The notes beneath the pieces were generated by a model. It saw only the letters and a program-made list of their open reading frames with translations. It had not been told where the DNA came from and did not search any database. Made by a program: the position numbers and the translations under genes. Shown piece after piece: positions 9,231 through 18,242 of a stretch of DNA of 64,000 nucleotides. Source of the DNA: Aeromonas taiwanensis (GTDB lineage Bacteria; Pseudomonadota; Gammaproteobacteria; Enterobacterales; Aeromonadaceae); NCBI RefSeq assembly GCF_000820165.1, contig NZ_CDDD01000019.1, forward strand, positions 1 through 64,000, written 5' to 3'. Within the stretch, counting starts at the first letter, position 1; each line of letters starts with the position of its first letter.

Positions 9231-12200
9231 ATGATCCCGAGACTCGATTACCAGGACAGTTTGTCACCTACAACCCTGCAGTTTCTTGAGTTGCTGGCGC
9301 GCTCAGCATTTCGTGGTGATATCGAAAAGTCTTATGCAAGCCGGTTGGCGATGGCGACGGATAACAGCGTCTATCAGGTGGTACCTCAGGCGGTGCTCTA
9401 TCCGCGCAGCGCGGATGACATAGCGGTGATGCTCAAGCTGGCCCAGGGGCACGAATACGCGGCCTTGAGTTTCTTCCCTCGCGGCGGCGGTACCGGCACC
9501 AATGGTCAGTCCTTGGGCGGCGGCATTATCGTCGATCTCTCCCGCCATATGAACCAGATCCTGGAAATTAATCTGGACGAGGGCTGGGTACGGGCCCAGG
9601 CCGGGGTGGTGAAGGATCAGCTCAACGCCTATCTCAAACCCCATGGCTACTTCTTCTCACCGGATCTCTCCACCTCCAACCGCGCCACCCTGGGGGGCAT
9701 GGTCAACACCGATGCCTCCGGGCAGGGGTCCCTGGTGTACGGCAAGACCTCGGATCACGTGCTGGGTCTGAAAGCCGTGCTGGAGAACGGCGACATCATG
9801 GCCACCGAGCCGGTCAACGGTTCGCGGCTCCAGGACAAGCTGGCCCTCGAGAGTCGCGAGGGAGAGATCTATCGCACCCTCTATCGCATCGGCAAGGAGC
9901 GGCGCGCCGACATCGAGGCGACCTTCCCCAAGCTGAACCGCTTCTTGACCGGGTACGATCTCAAGCACCTCTATATCCCCGAGAGCGACACCCTGGATGT
10001 GAGCCGGGTACTGTGCGGATCTGAAGGCTCTTTGGGCTTTATCACCGAGGCGAAGCTCAACATCACCCCCATCCCGCGTTACCGGACGCTCGTCAACGTC
10101 AAATACGACAGCTTCCCCTCGGCGCTGCGCAACGCCCCCTTCATGGTGCAGGCTCACGCCCTGTCGGTGGAGACCGTGGACTCCCGCGTGCTGGGGCTGG
10201 CCCGGGCCGACATCATCTGGCACTCGGTGAAGGATCTCATCCAGGACGTGCCGGGCAAGGATCTGCAGGGGCTCAACATCGTCGAGTTTGCGGACACCGA
10301 CGAGGCCGACCACCAGGCCAAGGTCGCCGAGCTGTGCCGGCGTATCGACGGATTGCTGACGAAGGGAGAGGCCGGGGTCATCGGCTATCAGGTGTGCGAC
10401 CACCTGCCGAGCATCGAGACCATCTACGGCATGCGCAAGAAGTCGGTGGGGCTGCTCGGCAACGCCGAGGGGCGCAAGAAACCGGTGGCCTTTACCGAAG
10501 ACACCGCGGTGCCGCCGGAATCCTTGGCCGATTTCATCATGGAGTTTCGTGCCCTGCTGGATGGCCACGGCCTCGACTATGGCATGTTCGGCCACGTGGA
10601 TGCAGGGGTGCTGCACGTGCGCCCGGCGCTGGACCTGTGCGACCCCGAGCAGGAGGTGCTGCTGCGGCGCATCTCGGATCAGGTGGTGGCGCTCACCGCG
10701 AAATACGGCGGCCTGATGTGGGGGGAGCACGGCAAGGGATTCCGCTCCGAATACAGCCCCGCCTTCTTCGGCGAACTCTGGGAGGAGCTGCAACGGGTCA
10801 AAGGCGCCTTTGACCCCGCCAACCGCGTCAACCCGGGCAAGATCTGCATGCCCTATGGCAGCGGCGCCGAGCTGGTCTCGGTGGACGGGCCCAAGCGCGG
10901 CAAGTTCGACAGGCAGATCCCGGTAGCGGTGCGAGAAAGCTATACCCGGGCGCTCGATTGCAACGGCAACGGCCTGTGCTTCACCTTCGAGACCGACTCC
11001 CCCATGTGCCCCTCGGTCAAGATAAGCAAGGACCGGCGTCACTCCCCCAAGGGACGGGCAGGGCTGATGCGCGAATGGCTGCGCCAGCTGGCGGAGCAGG
11101 GCTTCGATCCCCTCGCCGAAGAGGTAGCGCTGCAAAGCGGCGGTCTGCGCGTCAAGCAGATTGTCGACAAGTTCCGCAATACGGTGGCCCGCGCTCGCGG
11201 CCAGTATGACTTCTCCCACGAGGTGATGGAGGCGATGGAGGGGTGTCTTGCATGCAAGGCGTGCACCAGCCAGTGCCCCATCAAGGTGGATGTGCCCACC
11301 TTCCGCGCCCGATTTATGCAGCTCTATCACAGCCGCTACCTGCGCAGCCCCAAGGATTACTTCGTCGGCACCGTGGAAAGCTATACCCCCCTGCTCGCCA
11401 AGGTGCCCAAGCTGGTCAACTTCTTCCTGGAGAAGGAGTGGGCCCAGAAGGCGGCCGAGAAGAGCATCGGCATGGTGGACGTGCCGCTGCTCTCCGTGCC
11501 GACCCTGACCGATGAGCTGCGGGACAACCGGGCCCGCTACTTCGACCTGCCGGGCCTCGAGGCCATGAGCCCCGAGCAGCGTAAAAAAGTGGTGCTCATC
11601 GTGCAGGATCCCTTCACCAGCTACTACGATGCCCCCGTGGTGCGCGACCTGGTGAAGCTCGCCGGCAAGCTCGGGCTGCAGCCCTATCTGCTGCCGTTCA
11701 AGCCCAACGGCAAGCCCCAGCACGTGAAGGGATTCCTGCGCGCCTTCGCCCGCACCGCAGCGAGCAGCGCCCAGTTCCTCAACAAGGTGGCGGCGCTGGG
11801 CATTCCCATGGTGGGGGTGGATCCCTCCCTGGTGCTCTGCTATCGGGATGAGTATGCCAAGGCCCTGGGCCCGGCCCGCGGCAACTTCCAGGTGCTGCTG
11901 CCCCAGGAGTGGCTGCTCTCCCTGCCGGCCGAGGCGCTGCCGGTGCGGGAAGCGGCGGGCACCGAACCCTGGTATCTGTTTGCCCACTGCACCGAGAAGA
12001 CCGCCAAGCCGTCGACCCACGGCGACTGGAGCACCCTGTTCAGCCGCTTTGGCGCCAGGTTGCAGCCGGTGTCTGTTGGCTGCTGCGGCATGGCGGGCAC
12101 CTATGGTCATGACGCCAGGCAGGTGGAGAACTCCAGAGGGATCTATGGCCTCAGCTGGGCCGAGCCCCTGGCGCGCCTGCCGAAGGATCGCTGCCTCGCC

Positions 12201-12287
12201 ACCGGTTATTCGTGCCGCAGCCAGGTCAAGCGGATGGAGGGGGAGAAGCTCAGGCACCCGCTGCAGGCCTTGCTGGAACTGGTCTGA
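9231..12287 (+). CDS. ydiJ: FAD- and Fe-S-dependent D-2-hydroxyglutarate dehydrogenase YdiJ
   Basis: A 1018-residue protein, exactly the length of E. coli YdiJ. It has an N-terminal FAD-binding PCMH domain (about residues 40-270, with FPRGGGTGTNGQSLGGGI), an FAD-oxidase C-terminal domain (to about 560, with GHVDAGVLHVRP and WGEHGKGFRSE), and an iron-sulfur part with CLACKACTSQCP near residues 672-683 and a C-terminal CCG-type motif (GCCGMAGTYGHD). It oxidises D-2-hydroxyglutarate to 2-oxoglutarate, a by-product of serine synthesis. The ATG at 9231 aligns with the family start. It shares ATGA with the next gene, indicating translational coupling. Confidence 0.95.
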   Translation: MIPRLDYQDSLSPTTLQFLELLARSAFRGDIEKSYASRLAMATDNSVYQVVPQAVLYPRSADDIAVMLKLAQGHEYAALSFFPRGGGTGTNGQSLGGGIIVDLSRHMNQILEINLDEGWVRAQAGVVKDQLNAYLKPHGYFFSPDLSTSNRATLGGMVNTDASGQGSLVYGKTSDHVLGLKAVLENGDIMATEPVNGSRLQDKLALESREGEIYRTLYRIGKERRADIEATFPKLNRFLTGYDLKHLYIPESDTLDVSRVLCGSEGSLGFITEAKLNITPIPRYRTLVNVKYDSFPSALRNAPFMVQAHALSVETVDSRVLGLARADIIWHSVKDLIQDVPGKDLQGLNIVEFADTDEADHQAKVAELCRRIDGLLTKGEAGVIGYQVCDHLPSIETIYGMRKKSVGLLGNAEGRKKPVAFTEDTAVPPESLADFIMEFRALLDGHGLDYGMFGHVDAGVLHVRPALDLCDPEQEVLLRRISDQVVALTAKYGGLMWGEHGKGFRSEYSPAFFGELWEELQRVKGAFDPANRVNPGKICMPYGSGAELVSVDGPKRGKFDRQIPVAVRESYTRALDCNGNGLCFTFETDSPMCPSVKISKDRRHSPKGRAGLMREWLRQLAEQGFDPLAEEVALQSGGLRVKQIVDKFRNTVARARGQYDFSHEVMEAMEGCLACKACTSQCPIKVDVPTFRARFMQLYHSRYLRSPKDYFVGTVESYTPLLAKVPKLVNFFLEKEWAQKAAEKSIGMVDVPLLSVPTLTDELRDNRARYFDLPGLEAMSPEQRKKVVLIVQDPFTSYYDAPVVRDLVKLAGKLGLQPYLLPFKPNGKPQHVKGFLRAFARTAASSAQFLNKVAALGIPMVGVDPSLVLCYRDEYAKALGPARGNFQVLLPQEWLLSLPAEALPVREAAGTEPWYLFAHCTEKTAKPSTHGDWSTLFSRFGARLQPVSVGCCGMAGTYGHDARQVENSRGIYGLSWAEPLARLPKDRCLATGYSCRSQVKRMEGEKLRHPLQALLELV

Positions 12288-12775
12288 TGCTCAGCTTCCC
12301 CAAGGGATTCCGGGTGCCAAAGGCGTATCGGCACCCGCATTTCCTGCTGCTGCCTGCCACGCCCTCCCAGGCGGTGCTGGAGTTCGTCGCCATCCTGCGT
12401 GAGCGGGAGCAGCTCCACCAGCTGTTTCGGCCGAACGACCCCTGGCCCTCGGCCGACTTCAGCCTGAGCCAGCACGAGGCGGATCTGGAGTGGCAGGAGT
12501 CAGAGTTTCTGGCCAAGCGCTCTTTTGCCTATGGCCTCTGGAGTCCGGAGCGGGAGCCGCAGTTTTGGGGCGGTGTCTACCTTTACCCCTCCGTGTTGCC
12601 AGAGGTGCAGGTGGAGCTCTTTTTCTGGAAGGTGGCCGAGGCACCGCTCACCGATGGCGAGCTTGAGGCCGAGTTGCGCGCCTGGCTTGGCAAGGTTTGG
12701 CGCTGGCCCGAGCCGCGTCTGCCGGGGCGGGAGATGCCCTGGGTCGAGTGGCCCGGGGTGACCTACCCTTGGTGA
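12287..12775 (+). CDS. Conserved hypothetical protein coupled to ydiJ
   Basis: A 162-residue protein that I do not recognise. Its ATG overlaps the ydiJ stop (ATGA), so it is very likely translated from the ydiJ mRNA. It is rich in Trp, Pro and aromatic residues, with no signal peptide or membrane segment. The middle reads FWGGVYLYPSVLPEVQVELFFWKVAE, which alternates like beta strands. Codon use matches its neighbours. A terminator follows about 20 bases after the stop. It lies between ydiJ and menI, which are adjacent in E. coli, so it is an insertion relative to that order. Confidence 0.75.
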   Translation: MLSFPKGFRVPKAYRHPHFLLLPATPSQAVLEFVAILREREQLHQLFRPNDPWPSADFSLSQHEADLEWQESEFLAKRSFAYGLWSPEREPQFWGGVYLYPSVLPEVQVELFFWKVAEAPLTDGELEAELRAWLGKVWRWPEPRLPGREMPWVEWPGVTYPW

Positions 12776-12793
12776 GCTCCAGCCCGGATACCG

Positions 12794-12821
12794 GATGCCC
12801 CACGCGGGGCATCTTTTTTTT
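12794..12821 (+). terminator. Intrinsic terminator of the ydiJ operon
   Basis: Stem GATGCCCC / GGGGCATC with loop ACGC and eight T's directly after. Confidence 0.92.
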
Positions 12822-12901
12822 CCGGCCTTTTTCGCCGACACTGCACGTTCGCCGACAAAGCTTGACGATAACCCGTTGATCACACAAGGAGTCCGCTCGC
12901 T

Positions 12902-13363
12902 ATGAGTCAAGAGAACGCCCCCATCTGGCGCAAGCCCATGAGCCTTGAGGGGCTCAACGCCAGCTCCCGCAACACCCTGATGGCTCACCTCGACATCGTC
13001 TACACCGATTTTGGCCCCGACTGGCTGGAGGCCACCATGCCGGTGGATCACCGCACCCATCAGCCGCTCGGCATGTTGCACGGCGGGGCGTCCGTGGTGC
13101 TGGCAGAGACGCTCGGGTCTCTGGCCGCCAATATGGCAGTGGGGGAGGATAGCTATTGCGTGGGGCTGGAGGTCAATGCCAACCACCTGCGGGCCAAGCG
13201 GGAAGGGGTGGTGACGGGGCGCTGCTCGCCACTGCATCTGGGGGCGACGACCCAGGTGTGGCAGATAGAAATTCGCGATGAACGTGGTCGTTTATTGTGC
13301 TCCAGCCGGCTCACCATGGCGGTGCTCAAACACAAGCGGGAACGGGACTCCGGCGCAGTCTGA
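12902..13363 (+). CDS. menI: Hotdog-fold thioesterase, 1,4-dihydroxy-2-naphthoyl-CoA hydrolase (MenI/YdiI)
   Basis: Hydrolyses DHNA-CoA in menaquinone synthesis (YdiI also acts on other aroyl-CoAs). 153 residues; a hotdog fold with LEATMPVDHRTHQPLGMLHGGASVVLAE, where the HGG segment and following Glu are the catalytic region, then HLRAKREGVVTGRCSPLHLGATTQVWQIEI, nearly identical in pattern to E. coli YdiI. There is a short extra N-terminal segment. It sits just after ydiJ as in E. coli, but behind its own terminator-separated promoter region, with AAGGAG upstream of the ATG. Confidence 0.93.
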   Translation: MSQENAPIWRKPMSLEGLNASSRNTLMAHLDIVYTDFGPDWLEATMPVDHRTHQPLGMLHGGASVVLAETLGSLAANMAVGEDSYCVGLEVNANHLRAKREGVVTGRCSPLHLGATTQVWQIEIRDERGRLLCSSRLTMAVLKHKRERDSGAV

Positions 13364-13432
13364 TCGGCAATAACGCACCATGAGTGAAAAATAAGCAAGC
13401 CATACTCGTCAGATCCCTCTATAATTGCCAAC

Positions 13433-13463
13433 GTCTTGAGAGGCTTATCACATTTTTCAAGAC
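13433..13463. promoter_or_regulatory. Inverted repeat in the deaD leader
   Basis: GTCTTGA and TCAAGAC are exact inverted copies separated by 17 bases, lying between two TATAAT -10-like boxes (13420-13425 and 13482-13487) upstream of deaD. It could be a binding site or an RNA hairpin of the cold-shock leader. Confidence 0.35.
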
Positions 13464-13543
13464 AGCAGAACAAAGTGGCGCTATAATCGCCGCCTTTTTG
13501 CTATTCCGCGGTGTTAGCCGCCTGCCTTAATCTGGAAGAATCT

Positions 13544-15436
13544 ATGTCTGATACCGAACAACTGCCCCTTTTTAGTGAGCTTGGACTGGCCGCGCCCGTA
13601 CTGAAAGCGCTGCAGGACGTGGGCTATGAGCGCCCGTCCCCCATCCAGGCCGCAGCAATTCCCCACCTGATGGCGGGCCACGATCTGCTGGGGCAGGCAC
13701 AAACCGGTACAGGGAAGACCGCTGCTTTTGCCTTGCCTCTGTTGTCTCGTCTGGAAGCTGGTAACCGCAACACCCAGATCCTGGTGCTGGCGCCGACCCG
13801 CGAACTGGCCCTGCAGGTGGCTGAAGCGTGCCAACGCTATGCCCACCACATGCCTGATTTCCACGTGCTGCCCATCTACGGCGGCGCCTCCTACGAAACC
13901 CAGACCCGCGCCCTGCGTCGCGGTGCTCAGGTTGTCGTGGGTACTCCGGGCCGTGTGATGGACCTGATCCGTCGCAAGAACCTGGACCTCTCCGGTCTGA
14001 AAGCCCTGGTGCTGGACGAAGCGGACGAAATGCTGCGCATGGGCTTTATCGACGACGTTGACTGGATCATGGATCAGTGCCCGTCTGGCCGTCAGGTTGC
14101 CCTGTTCTCTGCCACCATGCCGGAGCAGATCCGTCGCGTGGCCCAGAAGCACCTGAAGCAGCCCAAAGAGATCAAGATCGCTTCCAAGACTGCCACCGCC
14201 ACCACCATCCGCCAGCGCTACTGGCAGGTGACCGGTCTGCACAAGCTGGACGCCATGACCCGTCTGCTGGAAGTGGAATCCTACGAAGCCCTGCTGGTGT
14301 TCGTACGCACCAAGAACGCCGCCGAAGAGCTGGCTGGCAAGCTGGCTGCCCGCGGCCACGCCTGTGAAGCCCTGCACGGTGACATCCCGCAGAAGCTGCG
14401 TGAGCGCACCGTCGACAAGCTGCGTCAGGGCCAGCTGGATATCCTGATCGCCACCGACGTGGTCGCCCGTGGTCTGGACGTCGAGCGCATCACCCACGTG
14501 GTGAACTACGACATTCCCTACGACACCGAGTCCTACGTTCACCGTATCGGCCGTACCGGCCGTGCCGGTCGCAAGGGCGAGGCCATCCTGTTCGTGGCGC
14601 CGCGCGAGCGCCGCATGCTGCGCGCCATCGAGCACGCGACCCGTCAGGCCATCGAGCCGATGAAGATGCCGAGCACCGAGGACATCAACCAGCACCGTCT
14701 GGCCAAGTTCAAGGAGCGCATCCGCGAAACCATGATGGGCGAAGAGCTCGAGATCTACCACAACCTGGTGAACGAGCTGATCGAAGAGGATTCTGCCGAT
14801 CCGCTGGAGCTGGCTGCTGCGCTGGCCAAGCTGGTACAGGGCGACCAGCCGCTGCTGCTGGATGACTCCATCCCGGATCCGCTGCTCAATGCCGGCAACG
14901 ATCGCGGTGGCTTCGAGCGTCGTGAGTTCAACGACCGCGGTGGTCGTGACTTCGGTGACCGTGGCGATCGTCCGGCCCGTCGCATGCCCTCCCTGGAGCC
15001 GCGTCCGCTCAAGGACAACCCGGACGTGGAGATGGAGCGCTACCGCGTAGACGTGGGTGCCCATCACGGCGTCAAGCCGGGCCAGATCGTCGGCGCCATT
15101 GCCAACGAGGCGAACATCGAGAGCCGCTTCATCGGCAACATCGACATCGCAGACGACTTCTCCACCGTGGACCTGCCCAAAGGCATCAGCCCCGAGGTGC
15201 TTGAGGTGATCAAGAAGGCTCGTGTCTGCCAGCGCCCGCTGCAGATCAGCCGCTACACCGAAGTGCCGGCCGGTGGCAACACCAGCAGCCGTCCGCCGCG
15301 CGGTGATCGTCCGTTCCGCAGCGACCGTCCTTTCAACAAGGATCGCCGTCCCCAGGGCGACCGTCCTTTCAACAAGGATCGTCGTGAAGGCGGCTTCAAC
15401 AAGGATCGCAAGTTCAGCAAGCGTCGCGACAGCTAA
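13544..15436 (+). CDS. deaD: Cold-shock DEAD-box RNA helicase DeaD/CsdA
   Basis: ATP-dependent RNA helicase for ribosome assembly and mRNA decay at low temperature. 630 residues. RecA-like core motifs in order: Q motif (YERPSPIQ), AQTGTGKTAAF (I), PTRELALQ (Ia), VLDEADEM (II, DEAD), SATMP (III), HRIGRTGRAGR (VI). Then the DbpA-like RNA-binding domain (about residues 490-570, VGAHHGVKPGQIVGAIANE) and a basic tail with repeated PFNKDRR units. The ATG at 13544 has GGAAG upstream and fits the family start. In E. coli deaD lies near nlpI; here nlpI is 40 kb away. Confidence 0.96.
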   Translation: MSDTEQLPLFSELGLAAPVLKALQDVGYERPSPIQAAAIPHLMAGHDLLGQAQTGTGKTAAFALPLLSRLEAGNRNTQILVLAPTRELALQVAEACQRYAHHMPDFHVLPIYGGASYETQTRALRRGAQVVVGTPGRVMDLIRRKNLDLSGLKALVLDEADEMLRMGFIDDVDWIMDQCPSGRQVALFSATMPEQIRRVAQKHLKQPKEIKIASKTATATTIRQRYWQVTGLHKLDAMTRLLEVESYEALLVFVRTKNAAEELAGKLAARGHACEALHGDIPQKLRERTVDKLRQGQLDILIATDVVARGLDVERITHVVNYDIPYDTESYVHRIGRTGRAGRKGEAILFVAPRERRMLRAIEHATRQAIEPMKMPSTEDINQHRLAKFKERIRETMMGEELEIYHNLVNELIEEDSADPLELAAALAKLVQGDQPLLLDDSIPDPLLNAGNDRGGFERREFNDRGGRDFGDRGDRPARRMPSLEPRPLKDNPDVEMERYRVDVGAHHGVKPGQIVGAIANEANIESRFIGNIDIADDFSTVDLPKGISPEVLEVIKKARVCQRPLQISRYTEVPAGGNTSSRPPRGDRPFRSDRPFNKDRRPQGDRPFNKDRREGGFNKDRKFSKRRDS

Positions 15437-15456
15437 GCCCGCATCGCACTGACAAG

Positions 15457-15482
15457 AGGCCGCTCATGGAGCGGCCTTTTTT
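15457..15482 (+). terminator. Intrinsic terminator of deaD
   Basis: Stem AGGCCGCTC / GAGCGGCCT with loop ATG and a T-run. Confidence 0.92.
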
Positions 15483-15745
15483 GTGCCCGTCATTCGGCCA
15501 AGCCCTGCGGCCCGGTTATGTCGCGAAGGGGCGGGGGTCTCTAGCGTTGCCGATAAGGGGGCCGACATTGTGTAATCCGGAGCTGGCTAATCGGGTGCTG
15601 GCAAGACAACGCGGCCTGCAGCGGCGCCCATGAGGAGTGGCGACTGAGTGCGACTTTGGTCTGAAGGGAAACACCGGCATTTGCATATGGGTCGATTGAG
15701 TGCGATGAATACAGTCACCAGAATGCTATGACAAGGAGGGTCAGC
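15483..15745. other. Intergenic region upstream of the periplasmic/GGDEF-EAL operon, with a spaced direct repeat
   Basis: No gene is evident. Two near-identical 13-base units, CGACTGAGTGCGA (15641-15653) and CGATTGAGTGCGA (15693-15705), lie 52 bp apart in direct orientation, about five helical turns, and about 41-105 bases before the operon start. They could bind a regulator on one face of the helix. Confidence 0.4.
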
Positions 15746-16228
15746 ATGGGGAAATGGCTTGGCGGGGTGCTGGTGTTGTCTGGGTGTCTCGTGTCGGGGA
15801 TGGTGTCGGCTGAGGAGTCCTTCCTCCGTATAAAGGGGAATGGCTGCTGCGGTGGCAAGGGGGAGGCGGTGCTGACCCGGGCCGAATTCGAGGCGCTGCC
15901 CCAGACGGAGGTGAAGACGGGGACGCCCTGGACCGAGGGGGTGCATATCTATCGCGGGGTGCTGCTGCGGGATCTGCTCGGTGCCTACGGCCTGAAGAGT
16001 CAGGAGATCAAGGCCCTGGCCATCAATGACTACTGGGCTGTGCTGCCGAAGGCGGATGGGGACAAGTATGCGGTGCTGCTGGCCGAGAAGCAGGACGGCA
16101 AGCCATTGACCCTGCGCAACAAGGGTCCGCTCTGGATCGTCTATCCCCTCTCGGATCATCCCGAACTTGACAAGGAGCTCTATCACAACCGGATGGTGTG
16201 GCAATTGGCCGCCATCGAGAGCCAGTAA
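15746..16228 (+). CDS. Secreted molybdopterin-binding-fold (oxidoreductase-like) protein
   Basis: A 160-residue exported protein. Residues 1-22 are a Sec signal peptide ending ...GMVSA. The mature part resembles the small molybdopterin-dependent-oxidoreductase fold (YHYH/sulfite-oxidase type): GVLLRDLLGAYGLKS, ALAINDYWAVLP and PLWIVYPLSDHPEL. An NGCCGG segment follows the signal peptide. The cofactor-ligating features of true catalytic members are not obvious, so a ligand-binding role is possible. The ATG at 15746 is preferred because AAGGAGG lies 6 bases upstream; another ATG at 15728 lacks a site. One base separates it from the GGDEF/EAL gene, so the two are co-translated. Confidence 0.8.
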   Translation: MGKWLGGVLVLSGCLVSGMVSAEESFLRIKGNGCCGGKGEAVLTRAEFEALPQTEVKTGTPWTEGVHIYRGVLLRDLLGAYGLKSQEIKALAINDYWAVLPKADGDKYAVLLAEKQDGKPLTLRNKGPLWIVYPLSDHPELDKELYHNRMVWQLAAIESQ

Positions 16229-16229
16229 G

Positions 16230-18146
16230 ATGCTGCGCGGCAAGTTTCTGACCCTTCTTCTCATGGTGACCAGCTTTCTGGGGGTCGCCATCTGGTCGGT
16301 CTGGAACTATGACCGCGCCTTCAATGCGGTGGCACGCTACACCCAGCTCTCCGCCTGGTCGTTGGCCCAACTGGAGCTTGAAGTCCACGCCTTCGATGAG
16401 GCGCTGAAGTTGTATCGGGCTCGCGCCGTCAGCCGGGAGGAGATGAACAAGCGCTTTGACATCGCCTGGAACCGGCTCGATGTCTTCTTGCATGGGGAGG
16501 AGGCAAAGTCGGTTCGGGCACGCTTCGATGCGGACAAGGCGGTCGGCGGAATACTGGTCCTCTTCGAGTCGTACGAACAGGAGGTGGTGAGCGGGGAGCC
16601 GGACTCTCCCGGGCTCAAGGCGTTGACGGCGGCACTGGATGAAGACATGCAGGCGGTGCGGGACGTGATGGTGAAGAACTTCACCGGGCCCTCCGCCATC
16701 GCGCAGCAGGAGTTGATCAACGAGTCGCGGGCCCAGAACTTCTTTATCCTGGGGTTCCTGATGCTGGCGACCATGGTGATGTTGCTGCTGCTGTTTCGCG
16801 AGATGCGCCATCAGCACTTTCTGGCGTGGAATGATTCCCTGACCCGATTGCCAAACAGGGCTGCGCTCATCAAGCACCTCCAAGAGCGAACCAGGCATCG
16901 GAAGTCACGAAGTACCATCACCGTCTGTCTCATCGATCTCGGCCACTTCAGGGAGGTCAACGACAGCCTTGGCTACGAGGTGGGGGACAGCCTGCTCAGG
17001 GGGCTCGCAGCCCGGATCCGGCGCGCGTCTGGCCCGGGGATCTTCGTCGCCCGTACCGGCAGCGACGAGTTCGCACTCATTATATCCGGGGCCATGCCCG
17101 CCTTTCTCCGTTTCCCGTTTCTGGAGCAGCTGCGCAGCGATTTGGCCGAGCTGGTGTTTGCGGCGGATCCTGCCCATCGGGTTCGGGTCTTCATGGGGAT
17201 CAGCCAATACGTGCGGCCGAACCACACACCGGAGGAGATGTTGCTGTTTGCCGATATTGCCCTCGACAGCGCCAAGCGCAAGCGACTGCATCGCAACGTG
17301 GTCTTCTCCAGCAGCATGTTCCGGCTCCACCAGCGCAAGCGCCAGCTCTCGGCCGAGTTGCGCGACCTGATCCAGTCTCCGGACTGCCCGCAGCTTCGTC
17401 TCGACTATCAGCCCATCGTGCGCAGCCAGAGCGTGGTGCGGCTTGGCGCCGAGGCGCTGATCCGCTGGCAGCACCCGGAATACGGCGCGATACCTCCCCT
17501 CGATATAGTCGCGCTGGCGGAAGAGAACGGCCTGGGGGAGGCGCTGGGGGAGTGGATCATCCGGCGGCTGCAGCAGGATCTTGCCGGCTTCCCGGCGGCC
17601 CTGCTCGAGCCGCTGGAGATCTCCATCAATCTCTCTGGCTCCATGTTCAACATGGGGCTGGCGACGGCGCTGGCAGCGCAGATGGAGGAGGGCCCCCTGG
17701 GCCTGGACCAGCTGATTGTGGAATTGACCGAAACCATTGCCCTGGACGATATTGCCCTGAGCAAGCAGATCATCCACGCCCTGCGCCAGACCGGTGTGCG
17801 GGTGGCCCTCGACGATTTCGGCACCGGCTGGTCCTCCTTCTCCTACCTGCGCGAACTCTCTTTCGACAAGCTCAAGATCGACCGCTCCTTCATCACCGCC
17901 ATCGACAAGGATCCCCGTCAGGCGCTGTTCGTCGAGACCATCACCACGTTGTCGCACCAGCTGGGGGTGCAGGTGGTGGCAGAGGGGGTGGAGACCTGGG
18001 AAGAGCTCAGGGCGGTGCTTGAGATCGGGGTGGACGAGATCCAGGGGTACTTCTACTCGAAGCCCTTGCCGCTGCCGGAGTTCCTGCTGTTCTGCTGCCG
18101 TCATGCGGCCCGAGACACGGCCATGAAAGCGGTGGCGCTGGGTTAG
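16230..18146 (+). CDS. Membrane GGDEF/EAL protein, probable c-di-GMP phosphodiesterase with degenerate GGDEF
   Basis: 638 residues. A transmembrane helix near residues 6-24 and another near 180-198 bracket a periplasmic sensor of about 155 residues; then come a GGDEF domain and an EAL domain. The GGDEF motif reads GSDEF (residues 277-281), so cyclase activity is doubtful. The EAL domain looks intact: EAL at 408-410, an NLSG Asn, ELTE, DDFGTG, KLKID and AEGVET. It should lower c-di-GMP and so favour motility over biofilm. The start at 16230 is one base after the upstream stop. Its periplasmic partner may tune the sensor domain. Confidence 0.9.
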   Translation: MLRGKFLTLLLMVTSFLGVAIWSVWNYDRAFNAVARYTQLSAWSLAQLELEVHAFDEALKLYRARAVSREEMNKRFDIAWNRLDVFLHGEEAKSVRARFDADKAVGGILVLFESYEQEVVSGEPDSPGLKALTAALDEDMQAVRDVMVKNFTGPSAIAQQELINESRAQNFFILGFLMLATMVMLLLLFREMRHQHFLAWNDSLTRLPNRAALIKHLQERTRHRKSRSTITVCLIDLGHFREVNDSLGYEVGDSLLRGLAARIRRASGPGIFVARTGSDEFALIISGAMPAFLRFPFLEQLRSDLAELVFAADPAHRVRVFMGISQYVRPNHTPEEMLLFADIALDSAKRKRLHRNVVFSSSMFRLHQRKRQLSAELRDLIQSPDCPQLRLDYQPIVRSQSVVRLGAEALIRWQHPEYGAIPPLDIVALAEENGLGEALGEWIIRRLQQDLAGFPAALLEPLEISINLSGSMFNMGLATALAAQMEEGPLGLDQLIVELTETIALDDIALSKQIIHALRQTGVRVALDDFGTGWSSFSYLRELSFDKLKIDRSFITAIDKDPRQALFVETITTLSHQLGVQVVAEGVETWEELRAVLEIGVDEIQGYFYSKPLPLPEFLLFCCRHAARDTAMKAVALG

Positions 18147-18189
18147 CCCGTCGACCCGTCCCCACCTCCTGACGCGCCACCAGAGACAG

Positions 18190-18218
18190 AAAAGGCGACC
18201 CCAGGGGGTCGCCTTTTG
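18190..18218. terminator. Bidirectional terminator after the GGDEF/EAL gene
   Basis: Stem AAAAGGCGACCCC / GGGGTCGCCTTTT, near-perfect, shared with the convergent antiporter gene. Confidence 0.9.
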
Positions 18219-18242
18219 TCTGCCTGTTTGTCCTGAATGGGC

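Noticed and set aside
15549-15556. GCCGATAA, a sigma-28 -10 match
   Set aside because: The sequence 11 bases upstream is G-rich with no resemblance to TAAAGTTT.
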